From Symbiodinium natans (Eukaryota > Sar > Dinophyceae > Suessiales > Symbiodiniaceae), in assembly GCA_905221605.1 (NCBI GenBank), contig CAJNDS010000679.1, positions 26,755 to 90,754 on the forward strand: a stretch of DNA of 64,000 nt, written 5' to 3'. The position numbers and the translations under genes are program-made. A model generated the notes under the pieces. That model had not been told where the DNA came from and did no database searches. It saw nothing but the letters and a program-made list of their open reading frames with translations. Of this stretch, positions 1 to 11,689 are shown one piece after another. Within the stretch, counting starts at the first letter, position 1, and every line of letters starts with the position of its first letter.

Positions 1-1300
1 GTAAGGCTTCCTCAAAGTCCAAGCACAACCACCTGTCTAAATATTGAGACTTCAACATCTGGCTCTTAGTAATGAATCCCTCTTTGCGACCTTGGAACCT
101 CTGTCTCTAGGAGTTAGTCTGTTGAGTCGTGAAGGTAACAGTCAGGATGGGAGAATGAGGGTGAAAAGGGCCAAATAATAAGTCCTTTAAAGGGGCCCTT
201 TTCATCTCCCTCATTCGCTGGGTCTTGAAGGTGTGCTCTCTTCGCCCTATTAATATTATGATAACGGCCCTAACTATATAAGGTAGCGCATGAAGAATAT
301 TAACGGGCCGTATGTATAATATTAAAAGGGCTTGAGAGTGTATGCGTGAACAAAGTGAACAAGTAAACGAAATGAACGCAGTGAGACAGGAAATTTTGGG
401 CGTCGCTTGTTTCGCTCGCTCGCTCACTTGCTTCGCTTGTATTAATATAAGTCTTTGGGAGAGAACGCAGTGTACTGCTGCATGATTATGTAGCGAAGTG
501 AAAGCATGAATGCAGCATGAAATGTATGAACGTGTGAATAAGAATATTATCGCGCCTACAAGAATATTTTATGGGCGCGGTTGTAATAATGTTGTATTCC
601 GGGGGCTTTTCTCTCTCTCTCTCTTTAATTCTTAGCCCCCGTGACGTATTAATAGTATAATAATAGTGTATGAAGAGAGCGAATTATTAATAAAATTACA
701 ATGAAATAGATTTTTGCAGCGACATTTTTCATTTTGTTTTTCTTCTCTGTGCGTGGGCTGCACTTCGGGCAAATGAAGTACACTCGCTGTTGAGGAATAG
801 TATATTCTAACTAATTCTCCCCAGTACCTACAACAGGCATTCTGGCATCTTTTGTACGCCACCGAATGTGAAGTAAAGAACACGTTGCTGATAGTCACTG
901 AATGAAGGATACAACTATTGGGTTTTTATTGTGTTTCCTTACACGTCTTCATCGTGATTTTTCACATCTAGGATATAAACTATGCGTGCAAGAATGTATG
1001 TGCATCTTGTACTGTTCTGTTGTATACCAGAACTGTTTCTACAACACAGTGGAAAATTGTTGGGGAATGTAATCGGCAAACTTACCTAGGTCAAAAACCA
1101 TCTTGGAGTCTCAACGGATCCTATTTGCTGTCTTCAGTATTCTGTTCAGCTGTAACGATGACTGTATTTGGATTCTAGTTGCATTCCAACTCAACTCGGT
1201 CGGGAGCTTAATCATGTTGAATACTCCGCCCCCACGAAACTGAACCACTTCCCGGGGATTCGCTTCTTTTGCAGGTTGTTGGAGGCGGATCTTTCTGCAG
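1..1300. other. AT-rich non-coding region with GC-clamped hairpins
   Basis: No coding region is recognisable. The DNA is AT-rich and carries several inverted repeats with short GC arms and AT-rich loops: 162-172 with 194-204 (11 bp, tgaaaagggcc / ggcccttttca), 264-270 with 305-311 (acggccc / gggccgt), 551-556 with 574-579 (cgcgcc / ggcgcg) and 600-607 with 634-641 (cgggggct / agcccccg). The same style of hairpin recurs in the AT-rich island at 11,690-12,203. Such hairpins are common in organellar and in some repetitive DNA. What the region is remains unknown. Confidence 0.5.
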
Positions 1301-1395
1301 CGCCGCCTTGTTTAGACAAATAGCTTGCAAATTCCGAATGATAGGCTGTCAAATATAGACGCCATATAAAAACTGACCCGGGAAATTTTAGATGA

Positions 1396-4300
1396 ATTTG
1401 CTTAAGTTCCGTTTTGGGAGCCCTTTTTGGACGGGGCCTTGCACGAAGCCATCACACATCTTTCGTCTTCCACCGACTAATTGGACGAGAGTTGGTCGTC
1501 TCCCACCTGGGTCATCACTAACCGTTTTATTCCTTCTTTTTCATCTACTCCTATCAGGAAGAACTTCGCCGGGGTGTGAAATTCGTATCCCGCAAGGAAG
1601 AGAAGCCACCACGCAGATCGAGGGCGTCGCGCCTGCACATCTTTTAGTCTCCAAGCAGCTGCCCCTCCATGGTCCATGACCATACCATTGCAAAACCACC
1701 AGCAAAGGGGACAATCGCTCAACCTTTGTCCCTCCTTTTCCATTCTTCTAGAGACAAAGAGGAAAGGTAGAGAAGATTAAAAAAATCGGGAAGGGACAGG
1801 AAAGCTAGAAAGCAGGACTTCTGATTCTCTTCTCTTCTCGTCTCTTCTCGTCTCTTCTCGTCTCTTCTCGTCTCTTCGTTTCGCTTCGCTTCTCGTCTCT
1901 TCTCTTCTCTTCTCGTCTCTTCTCTTCTCTTCCCTTCGACAGACTTGTTCCGCTTTTGTGTTCTTTGTTCTTTCTTCTTGCTTCTTGCCAGACGATGGTG
2001 GAAGGGGAGGAGTGAAAGCGACGGAAGAGGAACGGAGACCCAATCTCACGTTTTGGGCCGCCTCGTCATGGAAGAAGAAAAGTTCTTGTCTTCCTTCCCT
2101 GCATCTTTTTTCTACTCTTGTTTTGCTGTCTCAACATCCTCTCACCCGCCATCTCGTGTTACTCGCTGCGTTCTCGTTGGGTGATAAGAAAGGAAAGGAT
2201 GGAGCACAAAGAGAAAGAGGTCATCGAGTCCTCTCCTGTTTGCCTGTTTGTGTAATCTACTCATATGAGAAAGGTTTTGGCCCAGGTATTTCTCGCATCT
2301 CACAAAGAAGAGAAGCCACTTAGCAGATCGACGGTGCTCCCTCTCGCTCCACTGTTTGCTGACCTCTGTTTGCTTCTTCTTTCTTTCTCCTTCCTCCGTT
2401 CACGAGACTAAGAGAAAGGAAAAGCTAGAAAGCAGGACTTCTCCTGTTCCTTGTTCTTACCATCTGATGTGTCGGATTTCTTTCTCATTGATAGCTTCTG
2501 ATTCCCTTCTCTACATGAAAACTCCTGGACAAATTTCCCACTTCTCCACTTCTTTACCAATGTTTTGTAGATTCTTCTGTGAGGAGATTAAGAAACGCGG
2601 CACCAAAACAACAAGAACTCAAGCCACTTTGCGCCTTCCCGGAGTCTTTGGGAAGACTGGGTGGGACATCCTTCCCAGTATTCTCTGCATTCTCTTTGGG
2701 TGATGACAAAGGAATCGGCGAATCGCTGTCATCTCCCGCCTGTTTCCTCCGCCTCTCCGCTTCACTACGCCGAATCTACGCGTGTCAGAAAGGTCTTTGC
2801 TCGGATGTTTTCCGTGTCACGAGCAGCTAGGCAGATCGAGGCTGTCGAGCGTGCACCTCTCCCAGCAGCCCCTTCAGCATCGTGTCATACCATTTCCTCT
2901 TTTTCGTTCTCCTTCCTCCTTCTTAAGCGAAAGAAAGGATTCCCCCTTCTCCACTCCTTTCCGCGTGCGGCGCGTATCTTGCATAATTGTCAATTGAGAG
3001 AGAAAGAAAGCAAGAAAGATGTGGTACATAAACAGCAAGGACTCAAGCCGTAACATTCCTCTCTTTTCTGCTCCTCTCTTCTTCTCGCTAACTGTTTTTG
3101 AATGCTTTGGGAAGACTGAGGGAACATCATCCTTTCACCCCCGCCCCTTCCTGCTACTCTTTGCATTCCTTGTTAGGTGACAAAAAAAGGAAACGATGGA
3201 GCGCCGAAAGAAAGGCTGAAATCTCCCACCTGGGTGTTTTCCGTGGTCAACGAAGAAGAGATGCCCCACAAGGCAGATCGAGGGCGTCGAAAGCGCTTTC
3301 GTAGCAGCTGCCCCTTCAGCACTGTATCATACCATTGCACTTCAAAGGGCAAGAGAACTTTCCCTCCACTCTTACCTTCCTATTACGTTCTCCTTCCTCC
3401 TTCGCAGGACAAAGAGTCAAGGCTATAAAGAAGAAGAGAAAACTCAGGAACGGACAAAGCTGGAATGGAGGACTGCTTCAGTTCCTGTTTTCCTACCATC
3501 TTCCTGTATCCGATTTTTACTCACTGCTTGATCCTGATTTCGTTGTCTAAGCAAAACCTGCGCAAAGGATTCCCCCCTCCTCCACTCCTTTCCGCATATT
3601 TCGTATACTCTTCAGCGAAGGGAAAATGAAAAATAGATCTGGTATATACACAACAAACACTCGAGCCAAGGAATTCCTTTCTTCTCTACTCTGCTCTGCT
3701 CTTCCTTTCTGCTCTCTTCTCCTCTCTTCCCTTCTCTCCTTGTCGCTAATTTATCCTTGAGAGGACCGACTTGTTCCATTTGTTGCCTTCTTTCCTCTTG
3801 CCAGAGAATGGTTCGAAGTGACGGAAGCAGAATGGGGGAAAAAAGGGGCCCCAATTTCTTTTTTGGGTCTGCGAAAAAGCTAAGACTTCTCCTGTTCCTG
3901 CTTTCTACATATTCTAAATGATATTTGACCCACCGCTTGCTTCAAATTCCTTTTCCTACATGGAACTGTGGCAAAAGGTTTCCCCTTCTAGGGAAAAAGA
4001 GAGATGTGGTACAAAAACAAGCAATAAGGCTACATCATTCTTTCTTACCTCTTGTTCGTGTCACTAACTGCTTCCTGGGAGCACAGATCTATTGCCCTCT
4101 TGTCTTTCTTGTTCTTGCGAGACAGCGGTGACAGGAGAGAGGCAGGTCGAGGGCGTCGATCGAGCGTGCGCCCGTACCATCATGTCGTACCACAGCAAAT
4201 GAGCCTTTCGCGCCACCTGTGTTTTTGCTCTTTCTTGCTCTTTCCTCGAAAAGGCACAAGACTTCTCCTGTTCATTCTTCGCACCATATTCCTTTATCTG

Positions 4301-4450
4301 ATTTCTTGCCTGTAATTTGTGGACGGAAGGGGATCCCCTTCTCCACTCCTTTCCCATTCTTCAATTCAGAGAGACAGCAAGATGGGTTTAGTGCAAGAAC
4401 AAGTACTCCAGCAACATGATTTCTCGCTTCTCTGCAAGTTCTCCTCGAAA
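1396..4450. repeat. Field of diverged, pyrimidine-rich dispersed repeats
   Basis: The same short blocks return at irregular spacing of about 0.4-0.9 kb. One block contains 'gcagatcgagggcgtcg' or a close variant near 1,614, 2,325, 2,830, 3,271 and 4,143. A second contains 'agaaagcaggacttctcctg' variants near 1,800, 2,420, 3,460, 3,880 and 4,250. A third is 'ccccttcagca..gt.tcataccatt' near 1,660, 2,870 and 3,310. A TCTCG/TCTTC microsatellite lies at about 1,820-1,935. Short open frames here are by-products of the CT-rich composition and none looks like a protein. Confidence 0.6.
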
Positions 4451-4495
4451 GCTGCAATAGAAGGACAGCCCCATTCCTGACCTAATTCAAGCAAA

Positions 4496-4830
4496 GGCGG
4501 TTCGATAGCGCCAAAGTGTTGAAGGGACACGCTTCAGAAGATCTTGTGCTATCGAAGCGGTTTATTCCTGTCAAAGTTAAAATCTAGGCGATTCGATGGC
4601 ACCACCGTTTCTGAATGGAAACTCTCAGAATACGTGGTGCTGTCCAATCACCGCATTCCTGCTCCAAATAAGACCCAAGACGTTCCATAGCACCAATTAT
4701 TCTGAAGGGACACGTTTCAGAAAATTAGACCCTATCGAACCGCCCCATTCCTGACCAAGGCAGTTCGATTGCAACAAATTTTGTGAAGGGAGTAGCTTCA
4801 AAACACTGGTGCCACCGAACCGACCATTTT
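4496..4830. repeat. Four tandem foldback units of about 90 bp
   Basis: Each unit begins with a version of 'cggttcgatagcgcc', contains 'gaagggacacgcttcagaa', and ends with the inverted version 'gctatcgaagcgg'. Every unit can therefore fold on itself. Copies start near 4,498, 4,590, 4,680 and 4,765 and have diverged. The 'gaagggacacgcttc' core is itself nearly palindromic. This resembles a small foldback or MITE-like tandem family. Confidence 0.55.
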
Positions 4831-5334
4831 GTAGTTGACGCCCATTTTCGTGCTTGAAGAAGATGAATACTCGCATGAATGTGCAAAATACTTGGTGCAC
4901 CATGTTGTGATTTTCGGCGGCGGTGTCAGCAGAAGCCAAAAACTCAACGTGCCAAAACGGAGCCCTAATTTGTACCGCCAAATTTTGGTTGTTTTGGGCG
5001 GCGGTGTCGTGAACAAGGGAGAAGCTCCAATCTAGACGTAATAAAGTTGTGGCAAACAAGGGGGAAGCCCAACTCTGGGTGCAAGTGGAGTGTCAAAACC
5101 TTGGGAGGGCAGACTCCCCAATTCGTTGCCCCATGTCACGCCATGAATTGGTTCCTGCCAGCTTGGTCGTGGACATAAAACTGCTTAAAACCCGTAAATC
5201 TTGAAAGGCCATCCTGAAAATCTTGAAAGCCACTGGATTTTTCAAATTGTAAAACACTTCTTGAACTAGTTGAAATCGTTAAGTTCCTGAGAATATTGCA
5301 TTTAAATTTAAACACCCTTAACACCCATAAAACC
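4831..5334. other. Non-coding stretch, nothing recognised
   Basis: Only a short duplicated motif (ttttcggcggcggtgtc near 4,911 and ttttgggcggcggtgtc near 4,996) and a few diverged 'aagggggaagc' blocks are visible. No convincing coding signal was found. Confidence 0.4.
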
Positions 5335-5760
5335 CTAAACATTTTGACTCAGGCTTGTTTGAGTGCAGGGTTTTAGGGTTTATGGCTTGTAGGGTTTAGG
5401 GTTGGAAGGGCTGAGGGCATTTTAGGTTTTGAATTGCTTCAAGAAATTAGGGCTTATAGCGTTGATAGCACCACCCTCAGCGGACCGCCCGGCAGCTCTT
5501 CCGCCCCCGTTGTATCCCCCCCCTCTGTGCTTCATGGTTTGTAGCTCATGGTGGGTTTTGGGCTAGGGTTATATACGCTGTGCGGCTTAGGGTTTCACTC
5601 TTCTTCGTGGTTCATTTGATTCATGGTGGGTTACAGGGTGTAGGATTCCGGGTTTAGGGTTCCGGGTTTAGGGTTGAGGTGTAAGTTTAGTGTTTCTGTG
5701 GGTCGTGGTGGGTTCAGGGTTCAGGGGTAATGGTCCGGGTGGGTTTAGGTTCTCGGTTCA
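5335..5760 (+). repeat. Degenerate telomere-like repeats, TTTAGGG strand on plus
   Basis: Scattered copies of 'tttagggttt' and 'ggtttagggtt' are interrupted by unrelated bases. The G-rich strand is on plus here, opposite to the blocks at 9.9-14.2 kb and 35.3-39.7 kb. Exact TTTAGGG is the telomere repeat of plants and many alveolates. The degeneracy and internal position argue against a functional chromosome end. Confidence 0.6.
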
Positions 5761-6900
5761 GGGTTTTATGTTTGGCCTTGCTTCCCCCACCCCACTCTTC
5801 CCGTACCCCAAACTTCCCCCCCCCCCCCCACCCCGAACCCCAACCTCCCCGCCCACCCCCGCACCCCCGGTTCCAAAAAATGAGCCCGAACAACCGAACC
5901 CGAACGCGTTGTGGTTCGGGTTGGCAGGCACTTATTGTTATTTTGATGTGTTAATCTACATCTACATATACATATATCAAGACCCATCCTTGTCCGCACC
6001 CCCGCCTATCGCCTGTTCCTCGGTTCTGGCCATGGCCCCCAATGGCTCCATGGCCTCTAGACCCGATCAGATGACTTTATCAGAATCAGATGACTTTAAA
6101 GGGCCCCAGTGCATGTCCGCCCGCTCCGCTTGCTCCGCCCGCTCCGCTTACTCCGCCCTTCCCGCCCGCTCCGCCCGCCCTCCCCCATCCCTTCGACCTG
6201 CATGGCCCCCATGGACCATGGCTCCTGGCCCCATGGCCCCCAATGGCTCCATGGCCCCATCTTCTCGACCCCCATGGCCCCCATGGACCGGCCCCATGCT
6301 CTAGACAGGATCATGACTTTAAAGGACCCCAGAGCATGCCCGCCCGCTTCGCTTGCTGGCCCCTAGTGGCTCATGGCCCTCTGCCTCTAGACCCCATCAG
6401 ATGACGAAAAAAAAGGGCCCCAGTGCGCGCCCGCTCTGCTTGCTCCGTCCTCCCGCTCCGCTTACTCCGCCCTCCCTATGGCCCCATCCCTTCGACCGCC
6501 ATGGCCGCCATGACCCACGGCTCTCGGCCGCATGGCCCCCACTTCTCGACCCCCATGGCCCCCCCATGGACCCGCCCCATACCTCTAGACCCGATCATGA
6601 CTTCAAAGGACCCCAGCGCAAGCCGTCCGCTTCGTTTGCTCGCCCGCTCCGCTTGCTCCGCACGCGCCCTTCCCCCAATGGCTCCATGGCCCCATCTTCT
6701 CGACCGCCATGGCCCCATGGACCCGCCCCACCTGCCTCTAGTGGCTCATGGCCCCATGGCCCCATGGTCTCCTGGCCCCTATGCCTCTAGACCCGATCAG
6801 ATGACTTCAAAGGGCTCCAGTACTCTCCTCCCGCCCTCCCCATGGCCCATCCCTTTCCGCCCTCCTCGCTGCCCCCAGTTCTAGTCCATGGCCCGAACTA
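5761..6900. repeat. GC-rich minisatellite with 'ctctagacccgatcagatgactt' anchor
   Basis: C-rich sequence (5,760-5,960) leads into a repeat whose units carry 'cctctagacccgatcagatgac' followed by 'aaagggccccagtgc' and stretches of 'ccatggcccc'. Anchors lie near 6,056, 6,302, 6,386, 6,583 and 6,785, so units are about 80-250 bp and diverged. Long proline- and serine-rich open frames on both strands follow from composition and are not regarded as genes. Confidence 0.65.
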
Positions 6901-7201
6901 CCCCTTGCTTGCTGCCCTTGCTGCGCCCCCTCCCCCCGCCCTTCCCGCTCCCCCCGCCTCCCCGCTGACCCCCAGTTCTGGGTTTCCCGAATGGAGTGTT
7001 TTGATGGCTCCAGTGCATGGTCGAAGCCTCCTCCTCGCTGCCCTTGCTGCCCCCCGTCCCCCCCACCCTTCCTGCCCTTCCCGCTCCGCCCTCCCCGCTG
7101 CCCCCCTAGTTCTGGAGTGTTTTAAGGCTCCAGCGCATGCCCTAGTAGTGGAGTGTCTTAGGGCTCCTGTGCATGCCCAGCCCTCCCCCTCGCTGCTCTT
7201 G

Positions 7202-7236
<35 letters not shown>

Positions 7237-8590
7237 TGCTGCCCCCTCCCCGCTGCCCTCTGTAGTAATGGAGTGTTTTAAGGACTCCAGTGCATGCCTG
7301 AGCCGCCCTTGCTGCCCCTGCCCTTCCCGCTCCCCCCCTCCCTCCCCACTGCCTCCTAGTTCTGGAGTGCTCTCCTCCTCGCTGCCCTTGCTGCCCCCGC
7401 CCTTCCCGCTCCCCCCGCCCTCCCCGCTGCCCCCTGTTCTGGAGTGCTCCAATCCATGCCCGCTGCCCTGTAGTGATGGAGTGTTTTAAGGGCTCCAGTG
7501 CATGCCCAAGCCTCCTCCTCGCTGCCCTTGCTGCCCTCGCCCTGCTGCCCTCTAGTAATGGAGTGTTTTAAGGGCTCCTCGCTGCCCTTGCTGCCCCCAC
7601 CCTTCCCGCTCCCCTCGCCCTCCCCGCTGCCCCCTAGTTCTGGAGTGTTTTCAGGGCTCCAGTCCATGCCCGGTGTGCCCCCTAGTTCTGGAGTGTTTTC
7701 AGGGCTCCAGTCCATGCCCGCTGCCCTCTAGTAATGGAGTGTTTTAAGGGCTCCAGTGCATGCCCCAGCCTCCTCCTCGCTGCCCTTGCTGCCCTTCCCG
7801 CTCCCCCCGCCCTCCCCGCTGCCCCCTAGTTCTGGAGTGTTTTCAGGGCTCCAGTCCATGCCCGCTGCCCTCTAGTAATGGAGTGTTTTAAGGGCTCCAG
7901 CGCATCCTCCTCGCTGCCCTTGCTGCCCCCGCCCTTCCCGCTCCCCCGCCCTCCCCACTACCCCCCAGTTCTGGAGTGTTTTCAGGGCTCCAGTCCATGC
8001 CCGCTGCCCTCTAGTAATGGAGTGTTTTAAGGGCGCCAGTGCATGCCCGAGCCTCCTCCTCGCTGCCCTTGCTGCCCCCGCCCTTCCCGCTCCCCCCGCC
8101 CTCCCCGCTGCCCCCTCTGGAGTGTTTTCAGGGCTCCAGTCCATGCCCGCTGCCCTCTAGTAATGGAGTGTTTTAAGGGCTCCAGCGCATCCTCCTCGCT
8201 GCCCTTGCTGCCCCCGCCCTTCCCGCTCCCCCCGCCCTCCCCGCTGCCCCCTAGTCTGGAGTGTTTTCAGGGCTCCAGTCCATGCCCGCTGCCCTCTAGT
8301 AATGGAGTGTTTTAAGGGCTCCAGCGCTCCTCCTCGCTGCCCTTGCTGCCCCCGCCCTTCCCGCTCCCCCCGCCCTCCCCCTCCCGCTGCCCCCTAGTTC
8401 TGGAGTGTTTTCAGGGCTCCAGTCCATGCCCGCTGCCCCCTAGTTCTGGAGTGTTTTCAGGGCTCCAGTCCATGCCCGCTGCCCTCTAGTAATGGAGTGT
8501 TTTAAGGGCTCCAGTGCATGCCCGAGCCTCCTCCTCGCTGCCCTTGCTGCCCCCGCCCTCCCCACCCTTCCTGCCCTTCCCGCTTGGAGC
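6901..8590. repeat. Minisatellite of about 140-148 bp built from two half-units
   Basis: The two half-units are 'taatggagtgttttaagggctcca' (near 7,475, 7,557, 7,735, 7,877, 8,017, 8,162, 8,304 and 8,490) and 'ttctggagtgttttcagggctcc' (near 7,639, 7,687, 7,834, 7,970, 8,114, 8,255, 8,400 and 8,446). They alternate with C-rich spacers ('ctcctcctcgctgcccttgc'). Each half-unit contains the small inverted repeat TGGAG...CTCCA. A poly-C tract lies at about 7,206-7,237. No gene is supported. Confidence 0.75.
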
Positions 8591-8760
8591 TTGGGGCTTG
8601 GGGCTCGGGGCTTGGGGCTTGGGGCTTCGAAGCCTGAAGGTCTGCAGCCCTCTAACCTTAACCCTTCCAGCCTCCTTGCACCCACTGAACCCACAGGGCA
8701 AAAACCCCAAACAAATCCCAAAAAACTAAAAAAAAAAAAAAAAAACCGACAGGCTCACCC
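8591..8760. repeat. Short 'gcttggggct' repeats followed by an A-tract
   Basis: Six or so copies of a 7-mer 'ttggggc' family at 8,585-8,625 are followed by ordinary sequence and a run of about 18 A at 8,729-8,747. The A-tract could be the tail of a retroposed sequence, but no parent element can be recognised. Confidence 0.35.
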
Positions 8761-8786
8761 AGCATAGCAAGCCCCAACTTCAATCT

Positions 8787-8940
8787 GGGGTCGGCGGCAC
8801 TGGCGGTAGCCATTAAATCGGGCAGCGCCATGGCCCTGGTCTGGCGCGAACCTTTAGGCCGGGTCGTCCCGGCAATAGCCTTGCTGGCCTTTGGCCTTCT
8901 GCGAAGCAGAATTAGGCCGGACGCCAGTGCCGCCGACCCC
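8787..8940. repeat. 154-bp sequence with perfect 19-bp terminal inverted repeats
   Basis: The left arm at 8,787-8,805 is 'ggggtcggcggcactggcg' and the right arm at 8,922-8,940 is its exact reverse complement. The 116-bp interior has no coding potential. The organisation is that of a MITE or a hairpin-forming element. No clear target-site duplication was seen. Confidence 0.55.
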
Positions 8941-9102
8941 CGCGTGCCGCCGGTGAACGGTTTTTTTTGGGCGGGACCCCGGGGGCGCATCAGGAGCATG
9001 ATGCCCCCCAAAGGGCGGGCATAAGACCCTATAAACCCTAAACCCTAAACCCTTGACGGATCTGCTTGCCCCGCTGCGCTGCCCGCCCATGGGCGCAGCC
9101 CC

Positions 9103-9123
9103 TTAAAATAAATAAATAAATAA

Positions 9124-9159
<36 letters not shown>

Positions 9160-9176
9160 CTGTGTGTGTGTGTGTA
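9103..9176. repeat. Compound microsatellite (TAAA)n(TA)n(GT)n
   Basis: About seven TAAA units run into about 13 TA units and then a short TG run. Confidence 0.85.
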
Positions 9177-9179
9177 CGT

Positions 9180-9937
9180 AGGACGTTTATGTACCATTTC
9201 CCCTTTCAAAGCTTCAAGAGGTTGAAGGATTTTAAGGGCCTTTCACATTTTTCCAAGACCTTTGACGTTAAGGCTTGAAAAAAACTGAGCGGTTCTTAAA
9301 CCCCTTAAAACCCTTTACATCTAAAATATTTATACATTTGAAAGAAATCAAAATATGTCGCGAGAAGGTGCGAGCCCATAAAAATTGTAAGAACCCCTAA
9401 AATCCTTAAACTTCGTAATGTTTTGAAAAGGTCTGTGGCTTTCAAAATTGCAGCATGTTAACGATTTTAAGGAACTTCATAGGACTTTTCACATTTTGAA
9501 AGGCCTGCGCTTTCAACATTTTAAGGACCTAAAGGGTTTTTGAGATTTTAACTGGCCTCAGGCCTTCCCCCTGAACAATTTTCATATCTTTCAAACTTTT
9601 GAGGCACTTCAGGATTTTAATGATGGCTCTTCAAAAAATGCTAAAGGTCCCTTAAAGTTCTTATGGAGTCTTGAAAGATAATACATTATTTTGGGGGGAG
9701 GGTCCAAGCCAATTGAACATTGTCAGGACTTTAAGGGTTTTTAGGATGTTAAATGGCCTCGGACCTTCCCCCAAATAATGCTTTCTTACAACCGTTTAAT
9801 TCTTAATCTTCGGTTCGTTCAGTGTCGTTTCGGTTCGGCGGATCCTGCAGGAATCGGTTGCATGTCGGTTCGTGTCAGAAGGCTTGCGGTTCGCGGTTCG
9901 CGCCCTCCACCCCCCCCCCTCCCCCTGCACCGGATGG
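9180..9937. other. AT-rich non-coding stretch with diverged internal repeats
   Basis: The phrase 'aagggtttttgagattttaa.tggcctc.g.ccttccccc' occurs near 9,531 and again in diverged form near 9,730. 'ttttaagg' and 'cacattttg' recur between them. 'ggttcg' clusters at 9,800-9,900. No gene was recognised. Confidence 0.4.
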
Positions 9938-10432
9938 AGAGACTAAACCCTAAACCCAAAACAAACCCTCAACCCTTGAACCCTAAAAACCCTACAAAAC
10001 CCCTAAGCCCTCAAAAAAACCTACACCCTAAAACCCCCTAAGCCGTAAACCCGCAAATTCCTCAAACCCTAAACCCCAAAAAGCCCTAAACCCTAAACCC
10101 TGAAAATTGCTAAGCCCTAAACCCTAAACCCAAAACGCTGAAAAAAACCTAAACCTAAAACCCTAAAAACCCCTAAAACCTTAACCCGAAAAATCCCTAA
10201 GGCCTAAACTCCAAAAACCACTGAACCCTGAACCCTAAAAACCCCCTAAACCCCAAAAACCCGAAACCCGAAACCCTCAAGAAACCCTCAACCCTAAACC
10301 CTAAACCCTAACAACACTCTCAACCCTAGACCCTGAAAACCCGAAACCATATTTTAAAAAAACACCGAAACCTAAACCCTAAACCCCAAACCGTAAAAAC
10401 ACTGTCGACCCTAAACCCTAAAAACCTCTAAA

Positions 10433-10720
10433 CCTGCGAGCGTTGTGTTGGCAAATGGGAGGGGGGCTGCCCCAACCCCCTCCCTCGCTTGTTAAGCCGC
10501 GCAAGCTTGCTTCAGAATTGTTGTTGTTTTTCAAACCCGTCACGCGAGCATTGTGTTTGCATATGGGGGAGGCTGCGCCCACCCCCCCCAACCCCCCCCC
10601 CTTTTTTTGAACCCAGCATGCGCGTGTTCCCCCCGCTATGTCAGCCGCGATAGATCCCGATCCCTTTCAGACAGGTCCCTACCCAGGAAACCCTGTAAAC
10701 CCCTAAGCCATGAAGCCTAA
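10433..10720. repeat. GC-rich module, copy 1
   Basis: Non-telomeric module embedded in the CCCTAAA array. It has two related halves: 'gcgagcgttgtgttggcaaa' with 'gggaggggggctgcccca', then 'gcgagcattgtgtttgcata' with 'gggggaggctgcgcccac'. It closes with 'cccagcatgcgcgtgttcc' and 'cagccgcgatagatcccg'. The halves suggest an internal duplication of about 110 bp. Each half contains a G-run/C-run pair that can fold. Confidence 0.7.
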
Positions 10721-11278
10721 AAACCTCCAAACCCCTATATCCTAAACCCTCAAAATACCCTCAAAATACCCTAAGCCCTGGACCCTGAAAACCCCTAAAC
10801 CCCAAAAAACCCTAAACCCTACAACCCGAAAAACCCTAAGCCCTCAACCCCGAAAAATCCTGATCCTTAAACACCGAAAAAACCTAAACCATAAAACCCC
10901 CTAAGCCGTAAAACCTAAAAAAACCCAAACCCTAAACCCTAAAACGCCGTAAACCCTAAACCCTGCAAACCTAAACCCTAAACCCTGAAAAATCCTAAAC
11001 CTTAAACCCTAAGAACCCCTGAAACCTAAACCCGAAAAATCCCCAAGGCCTAAACTCCAAAAAACCACTGAACCCTGAACCCTAAAAGCCCCTAAACCCC
11101 AGAAACCCGAAACCCTAAACCTTCAAGAAACCCTCAACCCTAAACCCTAAACCCTAACAAAACCCTCAACCCTAAACCCTGAAAACCCGAAACCATATTT
11201 TAAAAAAACACCGAAACCTAAACCCTAAACCCCAAACCGTAAAAACACTGTCGACCCTAAACCCTAAAATCCTCTAAA

Positions 11279-11560
11279 CCTGCGAGCGCTGTGTTGGCAA
11301 ATGGGAGGGGGGCTGCCCCAACCCCCTCCCCCGCTTGTTAAGCCGCGCAAGCTTGCTTCAGAATTTTTGTTGTTTGCAAACTCATCACGCGAGCATTGTG
11401 TTTGCAAATGCGGGAGGCTGCGCCCACCCCCCCCAGCCCCCGCCCCCCACTTTTTTTGAACCCAGCATGCGCGTGTTCCCCCCGCTATGTCAGCCGCGAT
11501 AGATCCCGATCCCTTTCAGACAGGTCCCTACCCAAGAAACCCTGTAAACCCCTAAGCCAT
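11279..11560. repeat. GC-rich module, copy 2
   Basis: Nearly identical to the copy at 10,433-10,720, including both halves and the closing 'cccagcatgcgcgtgttcc'. It lies about 846 bp after copy 1, which defines the higher-order period. Confidence 0.7.
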
Positions 11561-11689
11561 GAAGCCTTTATCCTAAACCCTCAAAATACCCTAAGTCCTG
11601 AACCCTGAAAACCCCTAAACCCTAAAACATCCTAAACCCTACAACCCTAAAAACCCTAAGCCCTCAACCTAAAGACTCCTCATCCTTAA

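Noticed and set aside
5761-8721. CRISPR-like array or long proline-rich proteins
   Set aside because: The repeats are GC-rich minisatellites of irregular unit length without unique spacers of constant size, and the frames follow composition.
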